DNA of 54,666 bases from Nitrospira sp. GTDB lineage: Bacteria > Nitrospirota > Nitrospiria > Nitrospirales > Nitrospiraceae. Position numbers and translations under genes: made by a program. The DNA lies in contig JAFEBM010000039.1 of the NCBI GenBank assembly GCA_018242685.1, forward strand, positions 1 through 54,666, read 5' to 3'. The stretch's first letter is position 1. Each line of letters starts with the position of its first letter. The notes beneath the pieces are model-generated. The model ran no database searches. It worked only from the letters and a program-made list of their open reading frames with translations, and was not told where the DNA came from. Shown here in pieces: positions 17,409-25,798 of the stretch.

Positions 17409-17658
17409 GGGATACCTCCTTGTATCGCGATCACCTACGACAAGATTTCTACTATCGTCGTACAATACTGTGCCCAAACGGACAAGTTCAAGAGGTCGGG
17501 GACAAACCGGACAGGCGCCGGCGGATGCCGGAGCCAGTCCCTCCTGCTCAAGCTTCTCGCCTCTCATGCCGATATGGACTTCAGAAAGCTTTTCAACGGA
17601 GCCGACCATGGCCGGTACGTACACAGCCCGGACAAAACTCCATATCTCAGAGGATCCG

Positions 17659-17973
17659 ATGTACCTCATGCTGCGTGAAGGCTGCATCAAGGAATTCAAC
17701 GTGAAGAAAGCCGCCGGGGACATATGCGATCTTCGTGGCTGTGATCTGCGCGGTCTTGATCTGCGAGGGTTAGATGCCGACGGACTGGATTTCAGCGACT
17801 GCTATTTCCGGCAATCCGATCTCCGTGGCCTCGACTTGAGCAAAACCAACATGGACGGCGCCAGCATCAATGCCTGCAAAATTTCCGGCGTGCTCTTCCC
17901 TGCGGAGCTGAGCGCCTCTGAGATTGAGCTGTCTCTTCTCCACGGGACGCGGATGCGGTACGGGGTGAAGTAA
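17659..17973 (+). CDS. Pentapeptide-repeat protein
   Basis: A 104-residue protein with consecutive A(D/N)LxG-like pentapeptides (CDLRGCDLRGLDLRGLDADG, then LDFSDCYF, SDLRGLDLSKTNMDGA), which fold into a right-handed quadrilateral beta-helix. Function in such short members is unknown. The ATG at 17659 has AGAGGA upstream with good spacing and starts MYLMLREGC. An ATG at 17608 in the same frame (GGAG upstream) would add 17 residues. The gene is divergent from the peroxiredoxin and convergent with the DUF748 gene. Confidence 0.8.
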   Translation: MYLMLREGCIKEFNVKKAAGDICDLRGCDLRGLDLRGLDADGLDFSDCYFRQSDLRGLDLSKTNMDGASINACKISGVLFPAELSASEIELSLLHGTRMRYGVK

Positions 17974-17993
17974 CACTCTGAACGTTAAGGCCG

Positions 17994-18057
17994 AGGCTGA
18001 GGCTGAGGTCGAGTCATGAAAATCGACCTTGCTTTACCTCGATCTCAGCCTTAGCCT
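17994..18057. terminator. Hairpin between convergent genes
   Basis: AGGCTGAGGCTGAGGTCGAG pairs imperfectly with CTCGATCTCAGCCTTAGCCT across a 24-base loop between the convergent pentapeptide and DUF748 genes. It could act as a bidirectional terminator, but neither side has a clear U-tract. Confidence 0.4.
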
Positions 18058-18062
18058 GCCTC

Positions 18063-21023
18063 TCAAGACCCCGCCGAGAGCGACAGTTGAGTCCGCACCT
18101 TCTCATGACCAGACTCAGCAACGCCCGTATCGAGCAGCGCGACTCGTTCCTCCGTGAGCGTTCCGCTCTCCAGAAGATGCCGGCGGATCGCCTCGGCGCG
18201 CCGGTGGGCCAGCGCGCCTAATTCACTCGTGGAAATTTGGATGGCCGCCGCAAGTTGTCGCTTCATGTCCGCCACGGTCGGCTGCGTGGGTTCGGCCGGT
18301 GTCGCGGATGGATCAGGCGCGGGCAGTTTTGCGTAGAGTTTTTCCACGAGCCGTTGCTCCTCTTTCGACGACAACTCTTCCTGATCGGGCTTTCTCCCAC
18401 CGTTCATCGCGAACAGCTGATCCCGAAGTTTCATCGTTTGAAGCGCCGCCACATCCAGCGTCGAATCGGTCGTTCCCTTGATATCGAGCCGGAGCGCCGC
18501 CCGCTCATCCAACGCCTTCTCCAGCGCCGCGAGCTTCGTCAGCTCACTGTCGGCCAGTGAGTCGCTCCCCGGTTGAAATTCGATAAATTGAAGATCGTCC
18601 TCGCTCCCGTCGCCGGGCACGAGCTTGCCCATGAGCGCAAACGGCGACGCGACGACCTTTCCGAGCAGGTTGAGCAACGTCGAAATGACCACCTTGCCGT
18701 ACTTGAAATCCGGATCGTTGAGATCGCCGCGAATCGGCATATCGATTTCGATGAGGCCCTTACGATCTTGCAGCAGCGCCACGAGCAATGGAACAGGCAA
18801 CGACGTGGCGTCCGGGCTATTCGTCTTCTCACCGAACGTCAGTTGATCGACATGCACCAGATTTTCCGCTTCCAACACTTTCTGCGACACCTTGTACTTC
18901 AAATCGAGCGACAATTTTCCCTTCGACAGTCCATAGCCCGCATATTTCCCGCTATAGGGTCCGACCGATGTCAAATCCATCGCGCCAAGGGTCACGACCA
19001 GATCGGTGAAGGCATCTCCGCTCAGCGGGTTGATCTTTCCGGCTATTTTCAGGGGAGCGGCTCGTCCGACTTTGCCCCTCAAGTTGACGTCGGCTTTCTT
19101 CAGCTGCTTCGACGACAATCCTTTGATGGTCCCGCCGAACTCCGTGAGGCTGGTTCTCACGTGCGGCTCAACCGACAAATCCTGAAACGTTGCGGCCAAT
19201 TTCCCCAACTTCACCTGGTCGATGCTCACCTGTACAGGTTCGGCGACCGGCGCTTGTGGTTGTTCGCCGTTAGGCGCTTTTGAAACCGTCTTGGGGTCGC
19301 TCGCCGGAGGCGCGACCGCGAGCCTCGAGAGGTTCAGCTGTCCATCGGTTTCCATGACAATCTGGATGGCCGGTTCTTGCCAGACAATTTCTCCGATCTT
19401 CACTGCCGTCGGCTCGACATCCAGCGCGATGCGGTTTACGCTCAACGCTTTCCATGTCAGCACATTGTCGAGATCTTTGCGGTCCGCGACCGTCAGTTGA
19501 TTCACCGCCAGATTGCCCTGAAATCCCAGCATGGGTTCGTTCGGGTGTTCCTTCGCAAAATGCGCCGTTCCATTCAGATTGATCGCACCGGCCAACACAT
19601 CGGCGTTGAGGAACCGATCCAGATAGGGCTGAAACGGCCGGATGTCGATGTGCTCCAGCTTGAGGTCTGTATCGGCGCTGAGTGGTTCGACCGTCACCTT
19701 CCCCTTCACATTGATGGATCCGGTCTGATTGAGTTTCAATGACAGGTCGATGGGAAGCGCTTTTTTAAACGGGATGTGAATATCCTTTACCGTGACATTC
19801 ATCGCATCCACATCCACATGTCCAGGACGTTCAAGGGTTCGGTCTTCGTACGACGCGCCATAGTTCTTAATTTCGATTTTGTCGACCGCGATGGACCAGG
19901 GCTTCGCCGGCTTCGCCGGCTTTTCCGGCTTAGCGGCCGCGGCTGGAATTTTTTCTTCTGCTCCCCTCCCACCGACCGGCGTAAAGAGCTGTTGATAGTT
20001 GAGCGTGCCATCAGGATCCACCCAGGCCTCGAACCGAGCATCGGCTGAATGCACCCTTGCAACGTTGAGCGCCTGCTTCTCTAAATCCAGCTGGATCCCC
20101 TCCACATCAAAAATTGGAATCTCGACGACCGGCTCGATCCCTCCCCGTTCCATGATGGCCAGCTTCCGAACCGACACTCTTCCATTCTTGACCGTCGCGC
20201 GAGGAGCCTGCTCACGTAGATCAAAGTGATACGAGGCGGACAAGCCGATCTCGCCCCGTGGGATATCGAACTGAAACTGATCGCGCACCGCTTGATACAA
20301 GGTCCGCAGCCTGATTCCGGATACACTCACTTTGCCGTCGGACTCCACCGGTTCCAGCGAGATGGCCCCCTCCCATTCCACCTTTCCGCCCGTTTCAATC
20401 TCAGCCGTGAACGCATAGGCATTCTCGCTGCCTTGGCTCGGAATGGTGCTGAAGTCCCGCAGCATAAGCTGAATCGGCACCACATCGATCAACACCGGCT
20501 TCGGCTTCGACTCATCGGTATATTCTAGAACGCCTCGGCCGATCTCCAGCAGGCCGATCTCCAGCGGCATCATCTTTTTGGGTTCCCCTGGTGGTGGAGC
20601 CGGTGGCTGCACCGTTTCAGTCGGCGGCGGAACCAACGACAGCAGATTCATCTTCCCCTCGTGGCTCACCCTTGCCGCCACAAAGGGCATGACGAGGCGG
20701 ATCTCGTCAAACGCCACCTTCTGGAAGAACAGCGTCACCGCGCGCAGATTCACGACCAGCTCCTCAAAACCCAGCATCGGCGTCTGGTTCTGTTCCCGCA
20801 CTTCCAGACCGGCGAGCCGAAGGGAGAGCGCAAACGGATTGAAGGCGGCTTCGCGAAGAACGATCGGATGCTTGATCTGCTCAGAGACGGTGGGAATGAC
20901 GTAGGATGTAATCAGATAGGGAAGCAGAACAAACCCGACGAGCGCATAGAAGGCGATCAACCCTACCAGAACGCCGATCACAACTTTGGGTCGGAGACAT
21001 CGACGCATATCTGCTCGAACCAC
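18063..21023 (-). CDS. DUF748 / AsmA-like envelope protein
   Basis: A 986-residue protein with a single N-terminal transmembrane helix (VVIGVLVGLIAFYALVGFVLLPYLI) followed by a very long periplasmic part of repeated beta units typical of DUF748, which is related to AsmA/TamB-like bridge proteins that shuttle lipids between membranes. Two low-complexity Pro/Ala/Lys linkers occur (about 145-155 and 360-380). The C-terminal region has the FIEFQPGSDSLADSELTKLAALEKAL segment usual at the end of this family. A GTG at 21023 gives the listed start; ATG at 21008 is equally acceptable, and neither has a good ribosome binding site. It ends at the boundary of the core genome, just outside the tRNA-Arg element. 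Confidence 0.85.
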   Translation of the reverse strand: MVRADMRRCLRPKVVIGVLVGLIAFYALVGFVLLPYLITSYVIPTVSEQIKHPIVLREAAFNPFALSLRLAGLEVREQNQTPMLGFEELVVNLRAVTLFFQKVAFDEIRLVMPFVAARVSHEGKMNLLSLVPPPTETVQPPAPPPGEPKKMMPLEIGLLEIGRGVLEYTDESKPKPVLIDVVPIQLMLRDFSTIPSQGSENAYAFTAEIETGGKVEWEGAISLEPVESDGKVSVSGIRLRTLYQAVRDQFQFDIPRGEIGLSASYHFDLREQAPRATVKNGRVSVRKLAIMERGGIEPVVEIPIFDVEGIQLDLEKQALNVARVHSADARFEAWVDPDGTLNYQQLFTPVGGRGAEEKIPAAAAKPEKPAKPAKPWSIAVDKIEIKNYGASYEDRTLERPGHVDVDAMNVTVKDIHIPFKKALPIDLSLKLNQTGSINVKGKVTVEPLSADTDLKLEHIDIRPFQPYLDRFLNADVLAGAINLNGTAHFAKEHPNEPMLGFQGNLAVNQLTVADRKDLDNVLTWKALSVNRIALDVEPTAVKIGEIVWQEPAIQIVMETDGQLNLSRLAVAPPASDPKTVSKAPNGEQPQAPVAEPVQVSIDQVKLGKLAATFQDLSVEPHVRTSLTEFGGTIKGLSSKQLKKADVNLRGKVGRAAPLKIAGKINPLSGDAFTDLVVTLGAMDLTSVGPYSGKYAGYGLSKGKLSLDLKYKVSQKVLEAENLVHVDQLTFGEKTNSPDATSLPVPLLVALLQDRKGLIEIDMPIRGDLNDPDFKYGKVVISTLLNLLGKVVASPFALMGKLVPGDGSEDDLQFIEFQPGSDSLADSELTKLAALEKALDERAALRLDIKGTTDSTLDVAALQTMKLRDQLFAMNGGRKPDQEELSSKEEQRLVEKLYAKLPAPDPSATPAEPTQPTVADMKRQLAAAIQISTSELGALAHRRAEAIRRHLLESGTLTEERVALLDTGVAESGHEKVRTQLSLSAGS

Positions 21024-21194
21024 GAGAACGTGAAGATTGGAGCAAAACTATAGGGGACCGGACCTTTGAATGTCCACTGTGGAATATCCGTTCTCCCTTG
21101 GAATTCGATGAGGGGATATCTCCGTCGGCGGCAGTAACGAGCGAGACGAGGAGAGAGCGGTGAAGAATAGGCTCCGAGTCGAGCAAGCTTGGTT

Positions 21195-21239
21195 TGGTGC
21201 GCCCGGCTGGAATCGAACCAGCGACCCTCAGCTTAGAAG
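21195..21239. repeat. attachment-site repeat, left end (partial tRNA-Arg)
   Basis: Forty-five bases identical to 30351-30395. The copy ends in the anticodon-loop region and cannot form a tRNA, so it is the duplicated 3' part left by integration; the intact tRNA is at the other end. Confidence 0.95.
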
Positions 21240-21268
21240 AGCCACCCGAAGTAACTGATCTAGGCTTA

Positions 21269-21351
21269 TCCTGAGTGGGACTGAATGACCATAACCCCTC
21301 TGAAAACACGTGTTTTTTGTCTGTTCTCTGTGTCCTGAGTGGGACTGAATG
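21269..21351. repeat. 19-bp direct repeats with a central palindrome near the left end
   Basis: TCCTGAGTGGGACTGAATG occurs at 21269-21287 and again at 21333-21351, 64 bp apart. Between them lies the 14-bp perfect palindrome AAAACACGTGTTTT (21303-21316). The position just inside the attachment site suggests binding sites for excisionase or host factors. Confidence 0.7.
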
Positions 21352-21360
21352 CGACTGATA

Positions 21361-21404
21361 ACTAGAACCAGAACTAGAACCGCACTCGAACCAGGACTAT
21401 AACC
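21361..21404. repeat. Arm-type integrase sites, left (four repeats)
   Basis: Four copies of a 9-bp motif (ACTAGAACC, ACTAGAACC, ACTCGAACC, ACTATAACC) start at 21361, 21373, 21384 and 21396, spaced 11-12 bp, that is about one helical turn. Two more copies with the same spacing lie by the right end (30284-30304). This is the layout expected for the arm-binding domain of a tyrosine integrase. Confidence 0.7.
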
Positions 21405-21493
21405 AACCAAAAGCTGCTATTGGCGCGTGATGAGCCAGAAACGCAGGAGTTCCGGCACGGGAGCCTTCCGCTGAGGCTCGGCGAATTGATCCC

Positions 21494-21829
21494 TCAAAGA
21501 GCCTCAGCCGCGCACAGATGGCAGGTGCCCGCCTTCAACATGATCACCCGGTGGATCTGGCACGTGATAGGGCCACCCCTCCCCTTAACCGGTTCAGGTT
21601 GTGCGGGCGGATCGTTCGCCGGCGGCACGGGAAATACGGTCGTGCTATCGAACCGGCCTCCACTCTGCTCGACCTGCTGCATATAGTACTTGATCGCCAC
21701 GTTCGCCAGTTTGCTGCGGGAGTGAATGATGGGGTTTTCTTCGAGAAAGCGCGCCATCGCGTCGAGTTCCTCCTGGGTGAACGAGACCGTGATGGGTCGT
21801 CGTGGGTTGCCGCCGCCAGTCTTGCCCAT
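21494..21829 (-). CDS. RHH-like protein with C-terminal cysteines
   Basis: About 111 residues. The first part (GNPRRPITVSFTQEELDAMARFLEENPIIHSRSKLANVAIKYYM) has the beta-helix-helix pattern of ribbon-helix-helix DNA-binding proteins. The tail contains ITCQIHRVIMLKAGTCHLC, a CxxC-type pair that may bind metal. The ATG at 21829 is chosen because similarity begins there; upstream in-frame codons look non-coding. Located at the left end of the element, it may regulate element genes or act in mobilisation. No stronger statement is possible. Confidence 0.6.
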   Translation of the reverse strand: MGKTGGGNPRRPITVSFTQEELDAMARFLEENPIIHSRSKLANVAIKYYMQQVEQSGGRFDSTTVFPVPPANDPPAQPEPVKGRGGPITCQIHRVIMLKAGTCHLCAAEAL

Positions 21830-22031
21830 CAGGCGTCCTCTCATCCGGACTCGGCCGCACACAGAGGGCAGCCAGCCGTCTTGATGAGGGACAGATCGTG
21901 AGTCTTGCAACGTCGGCGGACGGAACTGTTCGGCAGCGCCGTTTCCGGCGTAACAGCCATGCCCTGGGCCTGTTCGTACCCAGCACCGCTACGCGGGGAA
22001 AACACCCTAGTTGTTGAGTGAGCCTTCGGCT

Positions 22032-22229
22032 CTAGGCGACGTGTGGGAGGAGCACCGCTGGGAATGGGGTGTTCGCACGAGGGAGCAGATGCTCGTACTT
22101 GAGCATCAATCGGATCAGATATGCCGCGTGGCGTGTCGGCGAGCGATACCCGCGGATCGCCGACGCCTTCAGCGCTTAGCGCAGCGCGTCATCGACCCGT
22201 ATGCGGATGCGCTTCGGTTTCCTTGCCAT
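22032..22229 (-). pseudogene. RHH-type regulator gene with an in-frame stop
   Basis: Reading from the ATG at 22229 gives MARKPKRIRIRVDDALR, then TAA at codon 18 (22176-22178), then the frame continues with ALKASAIRGYRSPTRHAAYL and on to a stop at 22032-22034. The full 65-codon reading looks like a small ribbon-helix-helix protein inactivated by one nonsense change. Another short decayed frame (reading ASIAEQMLRAVIHTPDEGTD) is visible around 22310-22395, so this part of the element is eroding. Confidence 0.45.
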
Positions 22230-22408
22230 TGATCCATCCTACCGGAGTCGGGCGCCGACCGCAAACGCACGGTGGGCGCATCGTGGCATGACGCCGGCCA
22301 CTCACTGGGGCGATCGGAGCGCGTGATAGTCGGTGCCCTCGTCGGGTGTGTGAATCACCGCGCGCAACATCTGCTCGGCGATCGAGGCGGACTAATGTCG
22401 TTCCAGCC

Positions 22409-22618
22409 TCACCCGCGACCAAACTTGCCCTTCTCCAACGCACGAAGGATTTCAGCGCGCGTGTCTCCAGGATCTGGCTCTCGGAGCTTTGTTCCCACCT
22501 CGATCAAATATCGACACAGCTCCTCAAGAGACAGCCTTCGCTCTCTCGCCAGTCGTTCCGCGCGCGCAACGAGTTCCGGTGGAAGGTTGACTTCGATGTC
22601 CCAATCGTCTGCATCCAT
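22409..22618 (-). CDS. Small RHH/antitoxin-like protein
   Basis: A 69-residue protein starting MDADDWDIEVNLPPELVARA. A beta strand is followed by two amphipathic helices (ARAERLARERRLSLEELCRYLIEVG) and a charged tail (DTRAEILRALEKGKFGRG), the pattern of RHH antitoxins. The ATG at 22618 is preferred over the longer frame, whose first 46 codons look non-coding. No toxin gene follows it directly; the next gene upstream is the HigA-ImmA protein. It may be a regulator or an antitoxin that has lost its partner. Confidence 0.55.
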   Translation of the reverse strand: MDADDWDIEVNLPPELVARAERLARERRLSLEELCRYLIEVGTKLREPDPGDTRAEILRALEKGKFGRG

Positions 22619-22752
22619 GACCCTGTTTGACAGAATAGTGTAACGAAAAATACGAAACAAGGGTGGCTTCGTTCGTTTAATTCGTTTCTTTCGTACACGC
22701 TGCGCCGAGCGACCGTCCAGCGAAATGCACCACTCACTTGCTCCAGTGAGAC

Positions 22753-23847
22753 TCACGCCGCGTGTGGGTTACACTGGTATCTGACTCTGAGTGCATGCTG
22801 TTGGTGAGGCGCAAGGATCTTGTCGTGCTGCAACCGCCCCACCACAATACCGGGGGCGATACCGATGTCTTGCGCAAAAGCCTGGATGGCCGCCGCCGTG
22901 AATTTCCTTCGCGCGACAAACGGGGCATACTGGGCAGGCGGCATCAACGTATCGCGCGCGAATTCATCCGCCTCGCGTTCTTGCTTCTTCCACTGCGGAT
23001 CGTCCGCCGTGTCCTCTAAGAACGTATGCCGCCGATCGTGGAGCAAGATGTGGCCGATCTCATGAAAGAGACTGAACCAAAACACATCCGCCCAACTTCC
23101 GCGATTGCTCAGCATGAGCACGGCTTTATCGCTCGCAAGCCAGAAGGTCGCCCCAGTGACGTAGGTTTTCGGTAAATGCGGGTGCAACACAAATCCCACT
23201 CCGCACTGCGCCAACGTCTGCTTCAGTGCCGGAAAGAATGCTTCGGGTGTGCGGATGCTGAGGGAGCGAATCTCAGCCAAATTGGCCCTGAGCCCCTTGT
23301 CATCGTAGGGCCGCGTGTCTATGCCGCGCGCCGCCAATTCGCCAGCCCGAAGCCACGCGACGAGGGCTTCCGGCGACGACTCAGACTTGACCGCCTGCCG
23401 GAACGCCGGACGATAGGCCTTCACGCCTTTAAGTCTGTGTAGTGATGCAACACCGAAAAAACGACGCAGCTCTTGAACTCTCCTGATCGTGTCCCGAGTC
23501 TTTACCACCCAGGCAAAGGCTGCCATGTGCCGATAGGGGAACCGATCGAGCATGCTCACTTCCTGTTCCACCGTCTCTGTGGCATGCTGGCGAGCTTTCA
23601 CAAGTTGATACTCCGCCTCAAGCCCCATCCAGATATGGGCCGGCACCGCCAGCACGTGCTCGAGCTGGATCGCGGTCTCCGGCGTAATCATCTTCTCGCC
23701 CTTAATGATTTCGTTGATCGCCTGAGGGGGCCGCCCCATGCGACGCGCCAGATCGGCCTGGCTGATGCCCAGGTCCTCGGCCACCTCAAGCAAGAACTCG
23801 CCGGGAGGAACCGCAAGGTCAGAGTGCAGTACGGAATTAGTCATCAT
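22753..23847 (-). CDS. HigA-type antitoxin fused to an ImmA/IrrE metalloprotease
   Basis: A 364-residue two-domain protein. Residues about 10-90 are a HigA-like Cro/C1 helix-turn-helix (PPGEFLLEVAEDLGISQADLARRMGRPPQAINEIIKGEKMITPETA). The C-terminal part is an ImmA/IrrE zinc protease with the motif FHEIGHILLHD and the later acidic zinc ligand region EREADEFARDTLMP. In this family the protein represses its operon and neutralises the HigB-like toxin encoded just upstream (11-bp overlap). The protease domain suggests that release can be triggered by a signal, as in ImmA of ICEBs1. Intact in length. Confidence 0.9.
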   Translation of the reverse strand: MMTNSVLHSDLAVPPGEFLLEVAEDLGISQADLARRMGRPPQAINEIIKGEKMITPETAIQLEHVLAVPAHIWMGLEAEYQLVKARQHATETVEQEVSMLDRFPYRHMAAFAWVVKTRDTIRRVQELRRFFGVASLHRLKGVKAYRPAFRQAVKSESSPEALVAWLRAGELAARGIDTRPYDDKGLRANLAEIRSLSIRTPEAFFPALKQTLAQCGVGFVLHPHLPKTYVTGATFWLASDKAVLMLSNRGSWADVFWFSLFHEIGHILLHDRRHTFLEDTADDPQWKKQEREADEFARDTLMPPAQYAPFVARRKFTAAAIQAFAQDIGIAPGIVVGRLQHDKILAPHQQHALRVRYQCNPHAA

Positions 23848-24139
23848 AGTGTTTGCTCACCTCCTCAATATGAGCGACCGTCAGAGACTCATCTTCCAGG
23901 GAAAAAATGAGACGCATGAATCCGGTCAGCGTGATGGCATAAGACCCCGCCCGATCGCCCTTGAGCGGATGGCACCGAAGGACCCGGATTCGCACCAGCT
24001 CTTGAAAGCTGGCCGTGTGTTTGATGATATTGATGCGCTCGATATACCGGCGCGCCACATCCTTGCCGAATTCACGAACAGCCGCTTTATGATCGACGTA
24101 ACACCGCTCGAGCTGTTTGGTCCGGAACGTGACGGTCAA
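23837..24139 (-). CDS. HigB/RelE-like type II toxin
   Basis: A 100-residue protein of the HigB killer-protein family, expected to cleave mRNA on the ribosome. It has the typical layout: helices (LERCYVDHKAAVREFGKDVARRYIERINIIKHTASFQEL), then beta strands (LRCHPLKGDRAGSYAITLTGFMRLIFSLED) and a last strand (LTVAHIEEVSKHYDD). The toxin gene comes before the antitoxin gene, as usual for higBA, and overlaps it by 11 bp. The start is TTG at 24139, with AGAGGA just upstream; no ATG is in frame. Confidence 0.88.
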   Translation of the reverse strand: MTVTFRTKQLERCYVDHKAAVREFGKDVARRYIERINIIKHTASFQELVRIRVLRCHPLKGDRAGSYAITLTGFMRLIFSLEDESLTVAHIEEVSKHYDD

Positions 24140-24155
24140 CCGAAGGTCCTCTACC

Positions 24156-24231
24156 GTTCACTCATAGGGTGAACGATAGAATATCTTACAACGTGCCCCA
24201 TGTCAATGCAGTATACACCTTATGGGTGAAT
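24156..24231 (-). promoter_or_regulatory. Operators upstream of the toxin-antitoxin operon
   Basis: A perfect inverted repeat GTTCAC-N7-GTGAAC lies at 24156-24174, immediately upstream of the toxin start. A related, less perfect site (CACCTTATGGGTGAA) lies at 24216-24230. Both share CAC...GGGTGAA. They are good candidates for binding by the HigA helix-turn-helix domain. Confidence 0.65.
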
Positions 24232-24497
24232 GCACGGTACCGGCGAGTGTTGCCGACCAGCGTGGCCACCGCACCGGCCACGCGGTCCCGTCGGCAGGTG
24301 TCGCACACACATCGGCCAAATCGGGCAAGACATCTGCCGTGGATCTCCGTGGCGTGGTCGACGTGATTCTCACCACATCGAGGCTCTCGACGCTCACCGC
24401 GCATCTTCGCTCTCAATGGTCGTGCCGGCCAACGTGACCTGTGTTTTCCAATCGCCGATGAACTGTTGAAAATTGGCCGAGCGCCATTTCACGATTG
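24232..24497. other. Stretch between toxin operon and small terminase, no firm gene
   Basis: A GTG frame of 32 codons on the minus strand (24394-24492, starting VKWRSANFQQFIGDWK) looks protein-like and directly follows the terminase gene, but has no ribosome binding site and ends early. A Cys-rich minus-strand frame (24186-24416) overlaps it. They may be remnants of a broken gene downstream of the terminase. Confidence 0.3.
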
Positions 24498-25055
24498 TCA
24501 GCCATGGCACTCCCTCCTGTCCGACTCCCCCTCTGCCAAGGCTTCAAGGGCCTGTCGGATTTCCTTCGTCAAACTGTCGTGGATCTTCCGCTGATCCGTT
24601 TCCGCCGCAAACACCCCGGCCAACCGATCGGGAAGGTTCAACAGAGCATCGCGGACCTGCCGCCCGATCCGAAAGGCTTCTGCCTCAACCTTTTCCACGC
24701 TGACAAGGCTGCCGGAGCGCTCCAAAAATTCCAACTCCGCAAGTTTTGCCTTGAAATGCCGTTCGCGTGTTTGCGCTTCGGAAAACGATTGCAGCGGAGA
24801 GTCATGCGGATCCGTATCCAGTGGATCACCAGCCGGATTCGCGCCGGCATCGGACTGGCCGTACACAGGTTTGGAAAATGGTACTCGGTCCGCATGGCGC
24901 GCCGCTTCTCGCCGACGATCCGCATCCGCGAAGTCAAACGGCTCCATGTAGTCTATGCCAACCCGTCGGAGTGCCTCCGAGGCTGAGGCAATCGACATAC
25001 CGGCATGTTTGGCGTACTTCGTGAGATAGCCAGGCCTGGACCGTTTGTCGTCCAT
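24498..25055 (-). CDS. Phage terminase small subunit (Nu1/DUF1441-like)
   Basis: Recognises phage DNA for packaging and hands it to the large terminase. The protein is 185 residues. An N-terminal helix-turn-helix region (LTKYAKHAGMSIASASEALRRVGID) is followed by a charged linker, then a helical part with the Nu1-type pattern QTRERHFKAKLAELEFLERSGSLVSVEKVEAEAFRIGRQVRDALLNLPDRLAG and KIHDSLTKEIRQALEAL. The ATG at 25055 follows a purine-rich GGGGGTA sequence. No large terminase is encoded beside it, which is unusual for a prophage and typical of satellites that redirect a helper phage's packaging machine. Confidence 0.85.
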   Translation of the reverse strand: MDDKRSRPGYLTKYAKHAGMSIASASEALRRVGIDYMEPFDFADADRRREAARHADRVPFSKPVYGQSDAGANPAGDPLDTDPHDSPLQSFSEAQTRERHFKAKLAELEFLERSGSLVSVEKVEAEAFRIGRQVRDALLNLPDRLAGVFAAETDQRKIHDSLTKEIRQALEALAEGESDRRECHG

Positions 25056-25252
25056 AGGCCTACCCCCATCGAGCAATCGATTCATCACCCAAGAGACGAC
25101 CGCTCTCAAGGATCATTAGAACTAATTTTCTTCCACAACGGGCATAAGACGCGTCCGAATTAAAACTGACCATCTCTTCATTCGCCTCATCTCGATCATT
25201 GTTCCAATACCTCAGTAGCTTCATTACCTAAGGCTATTCGTAGAAGCTGCGA

Positions 25253-25543
25253 CTAGCGCGTTTGTGCGAGTTCGCTTATCCGCATGTTTGTAGGCTCAGG
25301 AAGGACCCGCTCGTTGTCAATGCTGGTTTTGACAGATGTGACCGTTGCCTCAACGATCTTGATTAGCCGGCACTGGTACCGCTTGACCTTCCATCTGATA
25401 TTCCCTTGATGCAGGGGAAAAAACTCTCTCGCAAGACACACCTCGATCAGGCGCCTTGCCGTGAAGTCGTCGACAAGTGCCGAGGTACCGCGTCGGTATT
25501 CGATGCCGTCGAGTCTGACCCGCTTGCTGAATCTGACAATCAT
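25253..25543 (-). CDS. Small phage-element protein, unknown
   Basis: A 96-residue frame beginning MIVRFSKRVRLDGIEYRRGT, with a basic, beta-rich first half. It starts 25 bp after the preceding small gene and so belongs to the capsid gene cluster. The beginning (RVRLDGIEYRRGTSALVDDFTARRLIEVCLA) looks like a short domain found in small head-region proteins that set the register of a beta barrel, but I cannot name a family. No strong ribosome binding site is seen. Confidence 0.45.
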   Translation of the reverse strand: MIVRFSKRVRLDGIEYRRGTSALVDDFTARRLIEVCLAREFFPLHQGNIRWKVKRYQCRLIKIVEATVTSVKTSIDNERVLPEPTNMRISELAQTR

Positions 25544-25568
25544 ACTTCGTTGTCCACATCAGCGGCAG

Positions 25569-25775
25569 TTAGGTTCTGTGGTCCTCAGTCAAGAACACAC
25601 ACTTTCCTAAGGCCGCCAGGCTTTGCGCATCGTGCCAGGCAATCGACACTTTTTCGCCGACTTGCAACACTTTCCCGCCGATGCAGAACGATTTGACGAC
25701 TCTCACCCGCACCTGCCGCATGAGATTTGGCGGATTCATGATTCTCAACGTAGCATCTGACATCGGTTCAAACAT
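25569..25775 (-). CDS. Small phage-element protein after capsid gene
   Basis: A 68-residue protein (MFEPMSDATLRIMNPPNLMR...). The segment VRVRVVKSFCIGGKVLQVGEKVSIAWHDAQSLAALGKCVFL reads as a small beta-barrel similar in pattern to the neighbouring 96-residue protein (both have a VxVxKxxxxxGxxxxxGxxxxL-like core), so the two may be paralogues. AGGAGG lies 9 bases before the ATG at 25775. A GTG at 25802 overlaps the capsid stop (GTGA) and is an alternative start. Function unknown; a head-decoration or connector role is only a guess from position. Confidence 0.5.
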   Translation of the reverse strand: MFEPMSDATLRIMNPPNLMRQVRVRVVKSFCIGGKVLQVGEKVSIAWHDAQSLAALGKCVFLTEDHRT

Positions 25776-25798
25776 GTCTCCCCACCTCCTGACCCAGC

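Noticed and set aside
22189..22443. 84-codon minus-strand frame inside the element
   Set aside because: Composition rich in Arg, Pro and His as in a shadow frame; parts of two better readings lie in other frames.
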